A stretch of 27,742 nucleotides of DNA from Firmicutes bacterium CAG:646 (GCA_000432335.1 HF995330.1:1-27742); one strand, 5' to 3'. Shown: positions 13,825 to 22,516, counted from the stretch's first letter. Program-made: numbers and translations. Notes: generated by a model from the letters alone, not told the origin.

Positions 13825-14949
13825 ATGAAGACACCATTTGGAAATTTTTTGAAAAAAGCTTTATTTAAAAAAGTATTTTTTGTGGTTGTTTTGGCGGGCG
13901 CAGTGCTGGGTGGTTTAATGAATGGCAGAGCAGTATATGTATGGTTTGGAAATGACATATTTGCATATCTGCTGGGAACAATCTATGCAGTGCTGGGAAT
14001 TCTGGTTCTGTTCCAGAATAAAGTTATGGAAAAATGGAAGAATAAGCGGCTGGAAATGGTAATTGGAATTTACAGTTGTTTTTATATTTATGACTTTATG
14101 GGACTTCTTTTGTGGGTAATTCTGTCCTATTTGTTTTCTATCTCAGATACTTTCTGGGCTGCAGGCGTCTGTTTGGTAGATTTTTTTGCGGTGGCTCTTG
14201 TCACCGGCGGTTATCTGTATGCAAAACAAATAAAATGTAAACCGTATACGGTATATCTGGGAATGAAAGGTGAGATGTGTCACATTGTGATGCTGAGTGA
14301 TATTCATCTGGGGGTTTTCGTGGGAGAAGAGCATATGCGGCGTATTGTAGAGAAGGTAAATCGGCTGCAGGCTGATCTGGTAGTTATCTGCGGGGATATT
14401 ATTGATGTGAATAATCATATTTTAGAGGATGATGGGGAACTTGAACGTATTAGTTCTTTGTTTCGGGAGATTCGGGCAAAGAATGGAGTATTTGCAGTAT
14501 TGGGAAATCATGATCCTCAGATAACGAATGAAAAATTCCAGCATTTTTTAAAAAGTTCCCATATCCAGTTGCTGCATAATGAAGTTATTCAAGTTTCTGG
14601 TCTGAATTTGATAGGGAGGACAGATCCGAGTAATAATGAGCGAAGTCCGATAGAAATTTTGTGGAAAAAGGTAGATTCTTCCAAAGTGAGTGTTGTATTG
14701 GATCACAATCCAAACTATATTTCTGAATCTGCGAAATGTGGAGCGGATTTGGTGCTGAGCGGTCATACTCATAAGGGACAGTTTATTCCGGTCACATATT
14801 TTACCAAGCTGGCAAATGAAAAACATTGTTTTTACGGAAAAGAACGATTTGGGAAAACACAAGCGATTATTTCTTCGGGAGCTGGATTTTTTCAGCTTCC
14901 AGTGCGCATTGGAACCAGTAATGAGATTGTGGATATTCATATAATGTAA
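13825..14949 (+). CDS. Membrane-anchored metallophosphoesterase
   Basis: The 374-residue protein has about four N-terminal membrane helices (about 16-33, 46-63, 78-104, 110-132) followed by a calcineurin-like phosphoesterase domain. All five metal-site motifs are present: SDIHLG (Asp159, His161), CGDIID (Asp191), LGNHD (Asn228, His229), the LDHNP histidine (His294), and SGHTHKGQ (His314, His316). This matches the YkuE/YaeI-type group, some of which act on lipid-linked phosphates such as UDP-diacylglucosamine; the substrate here is not determined. I start at ATG 13825, after AGGAGTG; the in-frame extension upstream to 13792 lies inside the tRNA-Ser terminator. Its transcription must begin after that terminator or by read-through. 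Confidence 0.9.
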   Translation: MKTPFGNFLKKALFKKVFFVVVLAGAVLGGLMNGRAVYVWFGNDIFAYLLGTIYAVLGILVLFQNKVMEKWKNKRLEMVIGIYSCFYIYDFMGLLLWVILSYLFSISDTFWAAGVCLVDFFAVALVTGGYLYAKQIKCKPYTVYLGMKGEMCHIVMLSDIHLGVFVGEEHMRRIVEKVNRLQADLVVICGDIIDVNNHILEDDGELERISSLFREIRAKNGVFAVLGNHDPQITNEKFQHFLKSSHIQLLHNEVIQVSGLNLIGRTDPSNNERSPIEILWKKVDSSKVSVVLDHNPNYISESAKCGADLVLSGHTHKGQFIPVTYFTKLANEKHCFYGKERFGKTQAIISSGAGFFQLPVRIGTSNEIVDIHIM

Positions 14950-14999
14950 GAGGGGATGATAAAAATAGATCAAAATAAAAAGACAAAGAAATTATAAAA

Positions 15000-15260
15000 T
15001 GCGCACCGCACCTCGAACTTCTCTCACAGACGTTACTCCTACAGTTAACTCGGCTCAGGCACCCTTACGGCACACAGAAGGTTCTGCTTAGTGCTGCTTC
15101 ATTCCTGACCTGACACGGTTCACAGAGTTCTGTTGCGTAAGACCCAAACGTCAACGCCACTTATAGAAGGCAGCTCTGCAAGAAGAAGCCCTCAGATTGG
15201 TATCACCCCTGCTATAGCGGATTGCAGGTACAGGGCACCGCTATCTCCCCGGCTGCGCAT
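15000..15260 (-). ncRNA. ffs: Signal recognition particle RNA, large bacterial type
   Basis: On the minus strand the region contains the SRP RNA helix 8 core, GTCAGGTCAGGAATGAAGCA followed by GCACTAAG, which binds the protein Ffh. Its 5' (ATGCGCAGCC) and 3' (GGTGCGGTGCGCAT) ends pair, and there is a 5' Alu-like part with GGGAGATAGCGG. The length of about 260 bases matches the large SRP RNA of Firmicutes rather than the 4.5S form of Proteobacteria. A consensus promoter ends a few bases before it. The ends are approximate, set by the terminal pairing. The SRP RNA-Ffh complex takes nascent membrane proteins to the membrane. Confidence 0.93.
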
Positions 15261-15265
15261 TTCCA

Positions 15266-15294
15266 AGTATAACCTGTGGGGGAGGAAAAGTCAA
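15266..15294 (-). promoter_or_regulatory. Promoter of SRP RNA
   Basis: On the minus strand TTGACT (15294-15289) and TATACT (15271-15266) are 17 bases apart. The predicted start is near 15260, the first paired base of the RNA. Confidence 0.85.
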
Positions 15295-15304
15295 CGAAAA
15301 TGAT

Positions 15305-15332
15305 TTGCTTTACGAAGAAAAAATGATATGAT
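15305..15332 (+). promoter_or_regulatory. Promoter of the leucyl aminopeptidase gene
   Basis: TTGCTT at 15305-15310 and TATGAT at 15327-15332 have a 16-base spacer. It stands back to back with the SRP RNA promoter and about 50 bases before the gene. Confidence 0.55.
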
Positions 15333-15382
15333 ACAGACAGACATCTTTTGATTTCAACATTTTATTATGACAGGAGGAAGTT

Positions 15383-16795
15383 ATGGCACAGGTAGTATTG
15401 GGGAAGGCGGGCGATTTTACCGTTCGCTTTGTGAAAGAAAAGGAGCAGTTGGAAGCATGGGGTTATTCCCAGGTGAAAGGAATCTACGAACCGGAATATC
15501 TGAATGCGTTCTTTTTACCGGAGGAAGAGGGGAAGGGCGTACTTTTCATGGGGCTGGGGGAAGAAGATCCCAAACGGGCAGGTGCAGCGAAGGAGTTGGG
15601 TGCAGCCTGCTGTAAGGAAATGAAAAAATTAAAGATTACGTCGTTTACCATCTGTCTGGGTGATCTCTATGAAGAAAATCCTGAACGTGAGGTTCTTATT
15701 GGATGGTCCGAGGGGATTTATCTGGCGACAGAAGCGGCGGCTACTTATAAAACAGACCGGGAAGTGACAGAATATACCGTAGGACTGGAAGGTTTGGAAG
15801 CGAGTGCCGCCTGTTATCTGGAAGAGGGACATACGCTGGCGGAAAGTGTTCTTTTTGCCAGAGATATGACTAATATGCCGGCAAATTACCTGTATCCGGA
15901 AAAATTCGCAGAAAAGATCTGTGCGTTTGTGGAGGATACGGGGATTGAGACACAGGTACTGCACCGGGAAGATCTTCAGGAGAAGAGGATGGGAGGTATT
16001 CTGGGCGTAGGAAAAGGCAGTGAATACGCTCCCTGCATGGTGATCCTCAGATACCGGGGAGATCAGAATACAAAAGAGATTACCGGTCTTGTGGGAAAAG
16101 GTGTGACAGTGGATACGGGCGGTTATTGTATCAAACCGGCGGCTTCTATGGGAGGAATCCGGGGAGACATGGCAGGGGCAGCAGCAGTGGCAGGAGCGAT
16201 CCGGGCGCTGGCAAAGCAGAAGGCAAAGGTTAATGTAACGGCAGTCCTGCCAATCTGTGAGAACCGTATATCCGGCGGTAGTTTTGTGGATGGAGACGTA
16301 CTCACCTCCTATAGTGGAAAAACTATAGAAATAGCAAATACGGATGCGGAGGGAAGACTGATTCTGGCAGATGCGGTCACCTGGGCAGTACAGGATGAAA
16401 AAGTGACTCGTGTGCTGGATATCGCTACGCTGACCGGAGCAGTGGTGGGAATGTTTGGATTTACCATTGCAGGGGTACTCTGCGATAATGATGCGCTGTG
16501 GGAAGAGTTTTACAGAGCATCGGAAGAAACAGGAGAGAAGTATTGGCGGATTCCTTTTGGAAAAGAACATGAAAAAATGTTGGAAAGTCAGGTGGCAGAC
16601 ATAAAAAATCTGGGCGGTTCCGTGTGCGGAACAATTACAGCAGGACTTTTTATCCGAAGCTTTGCTCATAGAATTCCATGGATTCATGTGGACATTGCAG
16701 GTACAGCCTGGGTGGATGAGCCTGTCTATGCATACCAGGAAAAACTGGCTACTGGCGCTGGAGTAGATACGATTTATCAGTGGTTGTTTCAGTAA
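15383..16795 (+). CDS. M17 family leucyl aminopeptidase
   Basis: The 470-residue cytosolic peptidase removes N-terminal residues from peptides. The complete two-metal active site is visible: VGKG (Lys239), VDTGG (Asp244), the catalytic lysine in IKPAAS (Lys251), RGDM (Asp262), and the signature NTDAEGRL (Asp321, Glu323, catalytic Arg325). The first ~150 residues form the variable N-terminal domain; the length is slightly shorter than the ~500 residues of E. coli PepA. AGGAGGAAG precedes ATG 15383. It has its own promoter and is followed by an 86-base gap holding the phosphofructokinase promoter, so it is probably transcribed alone. Confidence 0.95.
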   Translation: MAQVVLGKAGDFTVRFVKEKEQLEAWGYSQVKGIYEPEYLNAFFLPEEEGKGVLFMGLGEEDPKRAGAAKELGAACCKEMKKLKITSFTICLGDLYEENPEREVLIGWSEGIYLATEAAATYKTDREVTEYTVGLEGLEASAACYLEEGHTLAESVLFARDMTNMPANYLYPEKFAEKICAFVEDTGIETQVLHREDLQEKRMGGILGVGKGSEYAPCMVILRYRGDQNTKEITGLVGKGVTVDTGGYCIKPAASMGGIRGDMAGAAAVAGAIRALAKQKAKVNVTAVLPICENRISGGSFVDGDVLTSYSGKTIEIANTDAEGRLILADAVTWAVQDEKVTRVLDIATLTGAVVGMFGFTIAGVLCDNDALWEEFYRASEETGEKYWRIPFGKEHEKMLESQVADIKNLGGSVCGTITAGLFIRSFAHRIPWIHVDIAGTAWVDEPVYAYQEKLATGAGVDTIYQWLFQ

Positions 16796-16813
16796 AGACG
16801 GGGAATCTTTTAC

Positions 16814-16842
16814 TTGTGAGGGATAAAAAAATAGGCTATAAT
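16814..16842 (+). promoter_or_regulatory. Promoter of the phosphofructokinase gene
   Basis: TTGTGA at 16814-16819 and TATAAT at 16837-16842 are 17 bases apart, about 48 bases upstream of the ATG. Confidence 0.7.
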
Positions 16843-16890
16843 ACATCTGAATGGATTTCCCATATCTTAAGACGATAGGACGTGAAAAAA

Positions 16891-17970
16891 ATGAAAAGGA
16901 TAGGTTTATTGACAAGCGGTGGAGATTGTCAGGCGTTAAATGCCACTATGCGCGGTGTGGTAAAAGGTCTGGCGAATAACATTGATGAGCTGGAAGTATA
17001 CGGTTTTATGAACGGTTATAAAGGATTAATCTATGGAGATTACCGTATGCTTACTGCTAAGGATTTTTCCGGTATTCTGACTCGCGGCGGTACGATTCTC
17101 GGAACCTCCCGTCAGCCGTTTAAACTCATGCGGGTGCCGGATGATAAGGGACTGGACAAAGTGGAAGCCATGAAGCAGAATTATCATAAACTGCGTCTGG
17201 ACTGTCTGGTGATCCTGGGTGGAAATGGAACGCAGAAAACAGCCAATCTTCTCCGGGAGGAAGGGCTGAATATTATCCATCTGCCGAAGACCATCGACAA
17301 TGATATCTGGGGAACGGATATGACATTTGGTTTTTACAGCGCGGTTAATATTGCTACAGAGGCTATCGACTGCATCCATACGACAGCTTCTTCTCATAAC
17401 CGGGTGTTTATCGTAGAGGTTATGGGGCATAAAGTGGGCTGGCTGACATTGTATGCAGGTATCGCCAGCGGTGCGGATGTGATCTTAATTCCTGAGATCC
17501 CTTACGATCTGGACAAGGTAGTGGAGGCTATCGAGGGAAGAAGAAAACGGGGAAGCGGATTTACGATTCTGGCGGTGGCGGAAGGCGCAGTATCCAAGGA
17601 GGATGCCAAGCTTTCCAAAAAAGAGCTGAAGAAAAAACAGGAAGAATATGCGAAAAAATATCCTTCTATTTCTTATAAGATCGCAAAAGAAATTGAAGAT
17701 CGTACCGGTATGGAGATCCGGGTGACGGTTCCAGGTCATACGCAGAGAGGCGGAAGTCCCTGCCCGTATGACAGAGTACTGTCCACAAGACTGGGATCTG
17801 CCGCAGCCGGACTGATCCTGAATGATGAGTATGGATATATGGTAGGCATTGTCAATGGAAAAACCAAGAAGGTACCGCTGGAAGAATGCGCAGGCAAGCT
17901 GAAAGTGGTAACTCCGGATGCGCAGGAAATCCGAGATGCCAAGAGAATGGGAATCAGCTTTGGAGATTGA
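16891..17970 (+). CDS. 6-phosphofructokinase, mixed-substrate (group III-like)
   Basis: The 359-residue enzyme phosphorylates fructose 6-phosphate to fructose 1,6-bisphosphate in glycolysis. Motifs include the N-terminal phosphate loop TSGGDCQALNA (8-18), GGTILGTSRQ (66-75), GGNGTQ (110-115), the catalytic PKTIDND (132-138, Asp136) and MGHKVGWL. The donor-selecting positions are mixed. Gly113, the equivalent of E. coli Gly104, suggests ATP. Lys133, the equivalent of E. coli Gly124, is the residue found in pyrophosphate enzymes and in the ATP-using group III enzymes. I therefore expect ATP but cannot exclude pyrophosphate. ATG 16891 is preferred over GTG 16882, which is only 1 base from AGGA. 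It lies 18 bases before dnaX and may be co-transcribed with it. Confidence 0.9.
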   Translation: MKRIGLLTSGGDCQALNATMRGVVKGLANNIDELEVYGFMNGYKGLIYGDYRMLTAKDFSGILTRGGTILGTSRQPFKLMRVPDDKGLDKVEAMKQNYHKLRLDCLVILGGNGTQKTANLLREEGLNIIHLPKTIDNDIWGTDMTFGFYSAVNIATEAIDCIHTTASSHNRVFIVEVMGHKVGWLTLYAGIASGADVILIPEIPYDLDKVVEAIEGRRKRGSGFTILAVAEGAVSKEDAKLSKKELKKKQEEYAKKYPSISYKIAKEIEDRTGMEIRVTVPGHTQRGGSPCPYDRVLSTRLGSAAAGLILNDEYGYMVGIVNGKTKKVPLEECAGKLKVVTPDAQEIRDAKRMGISFGD

Positions 17971-17988
17971 TAAAAAGGGAGAACATCT

Positions 17989-19611
17989 ATGAGTTACACT
18001 GCTCTGTATCGAAAATTTCGTCCCAATACATTTGAGGATGTAAAAGGACAGGATCATATTGTGACAACATTGAAAAACCAGATCCAGGCGGACCGTATCG
18101 GTCACGCCTTTTTGTTCTGCGGTACCAGAGGAACAGGAAAAACTACGGTGGCTAAGATTCTGGCAAGAGCAGTGAACTGTGAGCATCCGGTCAATGGAAG
18201 TCCCTGCAATGAATGTGCTGCCTGTAAAGGAATCTTGTCGGGGACTTCCATGAATGTGATCGAGATCGATGCGGCTTCGAATAATGGCGTGGATAATATC
18301 CGTGAGATCCGGGAGGAAGTCGCCTATCGCCCTACACAGGGAAAATATAAGGTATACATTATTGACGAGGTTCATATGCTGTCGGCAGGAGCGTTTAATG
18401 CGCTTTTAAAAACCCTGGAGGAGCCGCCCTCTTATGTGATCTTTATTTTGGCAACAACAGAAGCTCACAAGATTCCGGTGACGATCCTGTCCCGGTGTCA
18501 GCGGTATGATTTTCATCGGATTTCTATCGATACGATTACGGAACGACTGAAAGAACTGATGGAAAAAGAACAGGTAGATGCAGAAGAAAGAGCGCTCCGT
18601 TATGTGGCAAAAGCGGGCGACGGTTCCATGCGAGATTCACTCAGTCTGCTGGATCAGTGTATCGCCTTTTATCTGGGAGAAAAGCTCACTTATGACAGGG
18701 TGCTGGATGTGCTGGGAACCGTGGATCATGAAGTGTTCAGCAGACTGCTCCGGCAGGTTCTGGCAGGAAACGTTTCAGGATGTATTCACATACTGGAAGA
18801 ACTTTTGACTGGAGGAAAAGAACTGGGTCAGTTTGTGAGTGATTTTACCTGGTATCTGCGGAATCTTCTGCTGGTAAGGACGTCGGAACATGCGGAAGAA
18901 GTACTGGATGTATCTACAGAGAATCTTCAGGCGCTTTTGGAAGAGAGTGAAATGATCGAGAGCGATACGCTGATGCGCTATATCCGGGTGTTTTCAGAAC
19001 TGTCCAGTCAGCTTCGCTATGCCACCCAGAAGCGGGTTATGGTAGAGATTGGGCTTATCAAACTCTGCCGACCGGCGATGGAGACGAATTTGGACTCGGT
19101 GCTGGATCGGCTTCGTGTGCTGGAAGAGAAGATGGAGCGGGGCGTTCCGGTGATATCGGCGCAGGGAGTGGCAGAGGGTATTTCTTACGGAGAAGGCGGA
19201 AGCTCTTTTGTGGAAGAAACAGAAAGAGAACCTGATGTAAAACCTGAAAAGGCAGCCCCGGAGGATCTTCAGAAGATAAAAAATAACTGGAAAATGATCG
19301 TTGGACAGACGGAAGGGATGTTCAAGTCATTTTTGAGCACCGCAGTTCCAAAGTATAATGGAAATACGGGTGAAAATAAGCTTTTTGTAGAATTTACCAA
19401 TGATCTGGCGCAGAATTGCGTGGAAGATCCGGCGAAGAAAGAACTTTTGGAAGCTTTGATCACCCGTCAGATTGGAAAATCGGTAGAGGTAGAGATGCTC
19501 CTTAAGAAAAGAGATTCACATAAGGAGTTGGCAGAAATCTCTGTTGATGATATATTAAAGCAGGCGGTTCATATGGACATTGTTGTAGAAGATGAACCGG
19601 ATGAAGAATGA
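17989..19611 (+). CDS. dnaX: DNA polymerase III gamma/tau subunit
   Basis: The 540-residue clamp-loader ATPase opens with MSYTALYRKFRPNTFEDVKG. Walker A is GTRGTGKT (45-52), a zinc module uses Cys64, Cys73, Cys76 and Cys79, Walker B is IIDEVH, and the sensor region is ILATTEAHKIPVTILSRCQR. The clamp-loader lid and collar domains continue to about residue 365. A variable linker and a C-terminal part (about 430-540) correspond to tau, which binds the polymerase. At 19278-19284 there is a possible slippery sequence, A AAA AAT, followed in the -1 frame directly by TAA, which would give a 431-residue gamma-like form. Gene order dnaX-ybaB-recR is conserved in Firmicutes and supports the call. GGGAG precedes ATG 17989. 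Confidence 0.97.
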   Translation: MSYTALYRKFRPNTFEDVKGQDHIVTTLKNQIQADRIGHAFLFCGTRGTGKTTVAKILARAVNCEHPVNGSPCNECAACKGILSGTSMNVIEIDAASNNGVDNIREIREEVAYRPTQGKYKVYIIDEVHMLSAGAFNALLKTLEEPPSYVIFILATTEAHKIPVTILSRCQRYDFHRISIDTITERLKELMEKEQVDAEERALRYVAKAGDGSMRDSLSLLDQCIAFYLGEKLTYDRVLDVLGTVDHEVFSRLLRQVLAGNVSGCIHILEELLTGGKELGQFVSDFTWYLRNLLLVRTSEHAEEVLDVSTENLQALLEESEMIESDTLMRYIRVFSELSSQLRYATQKRVMVEIGLIKLCRPAMETNLDSVLDRLRVLEEKMERGVPVISAQGVAEGISYGEGGSSFVEETEREPDVKPEKAAPEDLQKIKNNWKMIVGQTEGMFKSFLSTAVPKYNGNTGENKLFVEFTNDLAQNCVEDPAKKELLEALITRQIGKSVEVEMLLKKRDSHKELAEISVDDILKQAVHMDIVVEDEPDEE

Positions 19612-19637
19612 GATGACAGAAACAGGAGGAAATGACA

Positions 19638-19988
19638 GTGGCAAAACGTGGTGGATTTCCGGGTGGAATGGGTATGCCCGGCAATATGAATAATCTGATG
19701 AAACAGGCGCAGAAGATGCAGAAGCAGATGGAGGAGAACCAGAAGGCTCTGGAGGAACAGGAATTTACAGCGACTGCAGGCGGCGGTGCGGTAGAAGTGA
19801 CTGTAACCGGTAAAAAAGAAGTGACAAAAGTGAAGCTGGCAGAAGAAGTGGTAGATCCAGATGATGTGGAAATGTTGGAGGATCTGATCATGGCAGCGAC
19901 AAATGAAGCGCTTCGCAAGATGGAAGCAGAAACGCAGGCAGTGATGTCAAAGCTTACCGGCGGACTGGGTGGAGGATTCCCGTTCTAA
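19638..19988 (+). CDS. YbaB/EbfC family nucleoid-associated protein
   Basis: The small 116-residue DNA-binding protein has a Gly/Met-rich start (AKRGGFPGGMGMPGNMNNLM), then the family core: a helix KQAQKMQKQMEENQKALEEQ, the strands GGGAVEVTVTGKKEV, and VKLAEEVVDPDDVEMLEDLI. It ends in a Gly-rich tail (GGLGGGFPF). YbaB forms dimers that bind DNA; its precise role, often linked to RecR or replication, is unsettled. I chose GTG 19638, 8 bases after AGGAGG. An ATG at 19632 is in frame but only 2 bases from that site. It lies between dnaX and recR, the usual order, and ends one base before the recR start codon. Confidence 0.93.
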   Translation: MAKRGGFPGGMGMPGNMNNLMKQAQKMQKQMEENQKALEEQEFTATAGGGAVEVTVTGKKEVTKVKLAEEVVDPDDVEMLEDLIMAATNEALRKMEAETQAVMSKLTGGLGGGFPF

Positions 19989-19989
19989 T

Positions 19990-20586
19990 ATGGAATACTA
20001 CAGCAGTCATATCAGTAAATTGATCGAACAGCTTTCCCGACTTCCGGGAATTGGGGCAAAATCGGCGCAGAGACTGGCATTTCATATTGTAAATATGCCG
20101 AAGGAGCAGGTGGAACAGCTTGCAGGTTCCATAACGGGCGCCAGAGAAAATGTAAAATACTGTAAAGAGTGCTTTACGTTGACAGATCAGGAGCTTTGTC
20201 CGATTTGCGCTAATGAGAAACGGAATCATAAGCAGATCATGGTGGTGGAAAATACCCGAGATCTGGCAGCTTATGAAAAAACAGGGAAATATGACGGCGT
20301 ATATCATGTGCTTCATGGAGCGATTTCTCCTATGTTGGGGATTGGCCCTAATGATATCCGCTTGAAAGAATTAATGCTGAGACTTCAGGGAGACGTGGAT
20401 GAGGTAATCATTGCTACCAATTCCAGCCTTGAAGGAGAAACTACAGCGATGTACATCAGCAAATTAATCAAGCCTACCGGAATTCGAGTGAGCCGTATCG
20501 CCAGCGGCGTGCCGGTGGGAGGCGATCTGGAATATATTGATGAAGTTACACTTTTGCGGGCTCTGGAAGGCCGGGTGGATTTGTAA
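19990..20586 (+). CDS. recR: Recombination protein RecR
   Basis: The 198-residue protein acts with RecO (and RecF) to load RecA onto gapped DNA during repair. A helix-hairpin-helix is at about 15-32 (RLPGIGAKSAQRLAFHIV). The four-cysteine zinc finger is intact (Cys58, Cys61, Cys70, Cys73). A Toprim domain follows, with MVVENTRDL and later EVIIATNSSLEGETTA. The C-terminal RIASGVPVGGDLEYIDEVTL is diagnostic. The length equals that of typical RecR. ATG 19990 directly follows the ybaB stop; the nearest GGAGG is 14 bases away inside ybaB, so initiation probably depends on coupling. A GTG at 19969 would extend it into ybaB and is unlikely. Confidence 0.97.
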   Translation: MEYYSSHISKLIEQLSRLPGIGAKSAQRLAFHIVNMPKEQVEQLAGSITGARENVKYCKECFTLTDQELCPICANEKRNHKQIMVVENTRDLAAYEKTGKYDGVYHVLHGAISPMLGIGPNDIRLKELMLRLQGDVDEVIIATNSSLEGETTAMYISKLIKPTGIRVSRIASGVPVGGDLEYIDEVTLLRALEGRVDL

Positions 20587-20678
20587 TAGTGAGGGTACTG
20601 AACAGTTACAAGTTTTTGAAGAATTATATGCGGTATTTGGGGAATACTGATAAATATAAAGAAAAAGTGTCTGAAATG

Positions 20679-20707
20679 TTGCATGGAGTATAAAAATGTG
20701 GCATACT
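20679..20707 (+). promoter_or_regulatory. Promoter of the transketolase operon
   Basis: TTGCAT at 20679-20684 and CATACT at 20702-20707 have a 17-base spacer, 46 bases before the first transketolase codon. The rest of the 167-base gap after recR shows no terminator that I can support. Confidence 0.5.
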
Positions 20708-20753
20708 GATACCGCTAAAGAATAACAGTTGATATCACCGAAAGGAGAACAGA

Positions 20754-21590
20754 ATGAATAAACTGGAGCTTCAGAAAATGGCAAATGAAGTCCGTAAGGG
20801 TATTGTAACATCTGTCCATGCGGCAAAAGCAGGTCATCCAGGTGGATCCCTGTCTGCGGCTGATATTTTTACATATTTATATTTTGAGGAGCTGAATGTA
20901 GACCCTCAGGATCCAAAGAAAAAAGACAGAGATCGCTTTGTATTGTCCAAGGGGCATACTGCGCCGGGATTATACAGCGCATTGGCTCACAGAGGATTTT
21001 TCCCGGTGGAAGATCTGACGACACTGCGTCACATCGGTTCCTATCTGCAGGGACATCCGGATATGAAAGGAATTCCAGGAGTAGATATGTCCAGTGGATC
21101 TTTGGGACAGGGAATCTCTGCGGCAGTGGGAATGGCGATCGCAGGAAAACTGGATCAGGCGGATTATCGTGTATATACTCTTCTGGGAGACGGAGAGATC
21201 CAGGAAGGTCAGGTATGGGAAGCGGCTATGCTGGCTGGATTTAAAAAGCTGGATAATCTGGTGGTGATCGTGGACAATAATAATCTTCAGATTGACGGGG
21301 AGATTACAGAAGTAAATTCTCCATACCCCATTGATAAAAAATTTGAAGCCTTTAATTTCCATGTGATCAACATTGACGGAAACGATTTTGATCAGATTGA
21401 TGCTGCGCTGAAAGAGGCGAAAGAAACCAAGGGTATGCCTACGGCAATCATTGCAAAAACGGTAAAAGGCAAAGGCGTATCTTTTATGGAAAATCAGGTA
21501 GGATGGCATGGCGTGGCTCCCAATGACGAGCAGTATGCAGAGGCCATGAAAGAACTGGAAAAGGCAGGTGAAGCATTATGTCAGATGTAA
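20754..21590 (+). CDS. Transketolase, N-terminal (TPP-binding) subunit
   Basis: The 278-residue protein corresponds to the N-terminal third to half of transketolase, which transfers two-carbon units between sugar phosphates in the pentose phosphate pathway. His28 lies in AGHPGGSLSAADI and His68 in LSKGHTAPGLY. The thiamine pyrophosphate and metal motif is GDGEIQEGQVWEA (from 145) closing with DNNN (174-177). GAAAGGAG precedes the ATG. It overlaps the gene for the other half by 13 bases, the normal arrangement for the split form found in Clostridia and archaea, so the two must be made in balance and assemble. Confidence 0.95.
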   Translation: MNKLELQKMANEVRKGIVTSVHAAKAGHPGGSLSAADIFTYLYFEELNVDPQDPKKKDRDRFVLSKGHTAPGLYSALAHRGFFPVEDLTTLRHIGSYLQGHPDMKGIPGVDMSSGSLGQGISAAVGMAIAGKLDQADYRVYTLLGDGEIQEGQVWEAAMLAGFKKLDNLVVIVDNNNLQIDGEITEVNSPYPIDKKFEAFNFHVINIDGNDFDQIDAALKEAKETKGMPTAIIAKTVKGKGVSFMENQVGWHGVAPNDEQYAEAMKELEKAGEALCQM

Positions 21591-22516
21591 AGAAGATTGC
21601 AACCAGAGATGGATACGGCAATGCCCTGGCAGAGCTGGGAAGAGAGCATGAAGATGTGGTAGTACTGGATGCAGATCTGGCAGCGGCTACCAAGACCGGC
21701 GTTTTTAAGAAAGAGTTTCCGGAACGCTTCATTGACTGTGGGATTGCGGAAGAGAATATGATGGGTGTGGCAGCAGGTTTGGCGGCAGCAGGAAAGGTTC
21801 CGTTTGCCAGTTCTTTTGCTATGTTTGCAGCGGGACGTGCGTTTGAGCAGGTGAGAAACTCTATTGGATATCCTCATCTGAATGTAAAAATCGGAGCCAG
21901 CCATGCAGGAATCTCCGTAGGTGAGGATGGAGCGACCCATCAGTGTAATGAGGATATTGCTCTGATGCGCACGATTCCGGGAATGGTGATCATCAATCCT
22001 TCGGATGCTGTGGAAGCAAGGGCAGCAGTAAGAGCAGCATATGAGATAGACGGACCGGTGTATATGCGTTTTGGACGTCTGGCAGTGCCGGTGATCAATG
22101 ACCGCCCGGATTATAAGTTTGAAGTGGGTAAGGGAATTGTGCTGAGAGAAGGAAAAGACGTGGCGATCATCGCTACGGGTCTTTGTGTAAATTCCGCTCT
22201 GGAAGCGGCAGAAAAGCTGGCGGAAGAAGGTATTCAGGCGAAAGTAATCAATATGCATACGATTAAACCGCTGGATGAAGATCTGGTAGTAGAGGCGGCG
22301 AAAGAAACAGGAAAAGTGGTTACAGTAGAAGAGCATTCTGTGATCGGCGGACTGGGAAGCGCTGTATGCGACGTACTGTGCGAAAAACTTCCTACATCTG
22401 TTCTGAAAATCGGTGTAAATGATGTGTTTGGTGAATCTGGACCTGCTGTGAAGCTTCTGGAAAAATACAGACTGGATGGTCAGGGTGTGTACGAACAGAT
22501 CAAGGACTTCATGTAA
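21578..22516 (+). CDS. Transketolase, C-terminal subunit
   Basis: The 312-residue protein supplies the pyrimidine-binding and C-terminal domains of split transketolase. It has VLDADLAAATKT, the catalytic-glutamate segment FIDCGIAEENMMGVAAGLA (about 51-69, with the TPP-activating Glu at 58 or 59), HAGISVGEDGATHQ, and the regulatory C-terminal domain from about 185 to the end (VEEHSVIGGLGSAV). The same fold occurs in DXS and in pyruvate dehydrogenase beta, but pairing with an upstream transketolase N subunit makes transketolase the clear choice. AAGGCAGGTGAAG before the start lies in the upstream gene. A terminator follows at 22549. Confidence 0.95.
   Translation: MSDVKKIATRDGYGNALAELGREHEDVVVLDADLAAATKTGVFKKEFPERFIDCGIAEENMMGVAAGLAAAGKVPFASSFAMFAAGRAFEQVRNSIGYPHLNVKIGASHAGISVGEDGATHQCNEDIALMRTIPGMVIINPSDAVEARAAVRAAYEIDGPVYMRFGRLAVPVINDRPDYKFEVGKGIVLREGKDVAIIATGLCVNSALEAAEKLAEEGIQAKVINMHTIKPLDEDLVVEAAKETGKVVTVEEHSVIGGLGSAVCDVLCEKLPTSVLKIGVNDVFGESGPAVKLLEKYRLDGQGVYEQIKDFM

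Noticed and set aside
15629..16915. 428-codon minus-strand open frame opposite the aminopeptidase
   Set aside because: The plus strand carries a complete M17 active site; the minus-strand translation is rich in Cys, His and Ser with no motif.
17485..18375. 296-codon minus-strand open frame opposite pfk and dnaX
   Set aside because: It spans two well-supported genes and their junction, with no ribosome-binding site.
20587..20753. Riboswitch before transketolase (for example a TPP element)
   Set aside because: No THI-box core (CTGAGA ... ACCTGATC) or other conserved aptamer sequence is visible in the 167-base gap.
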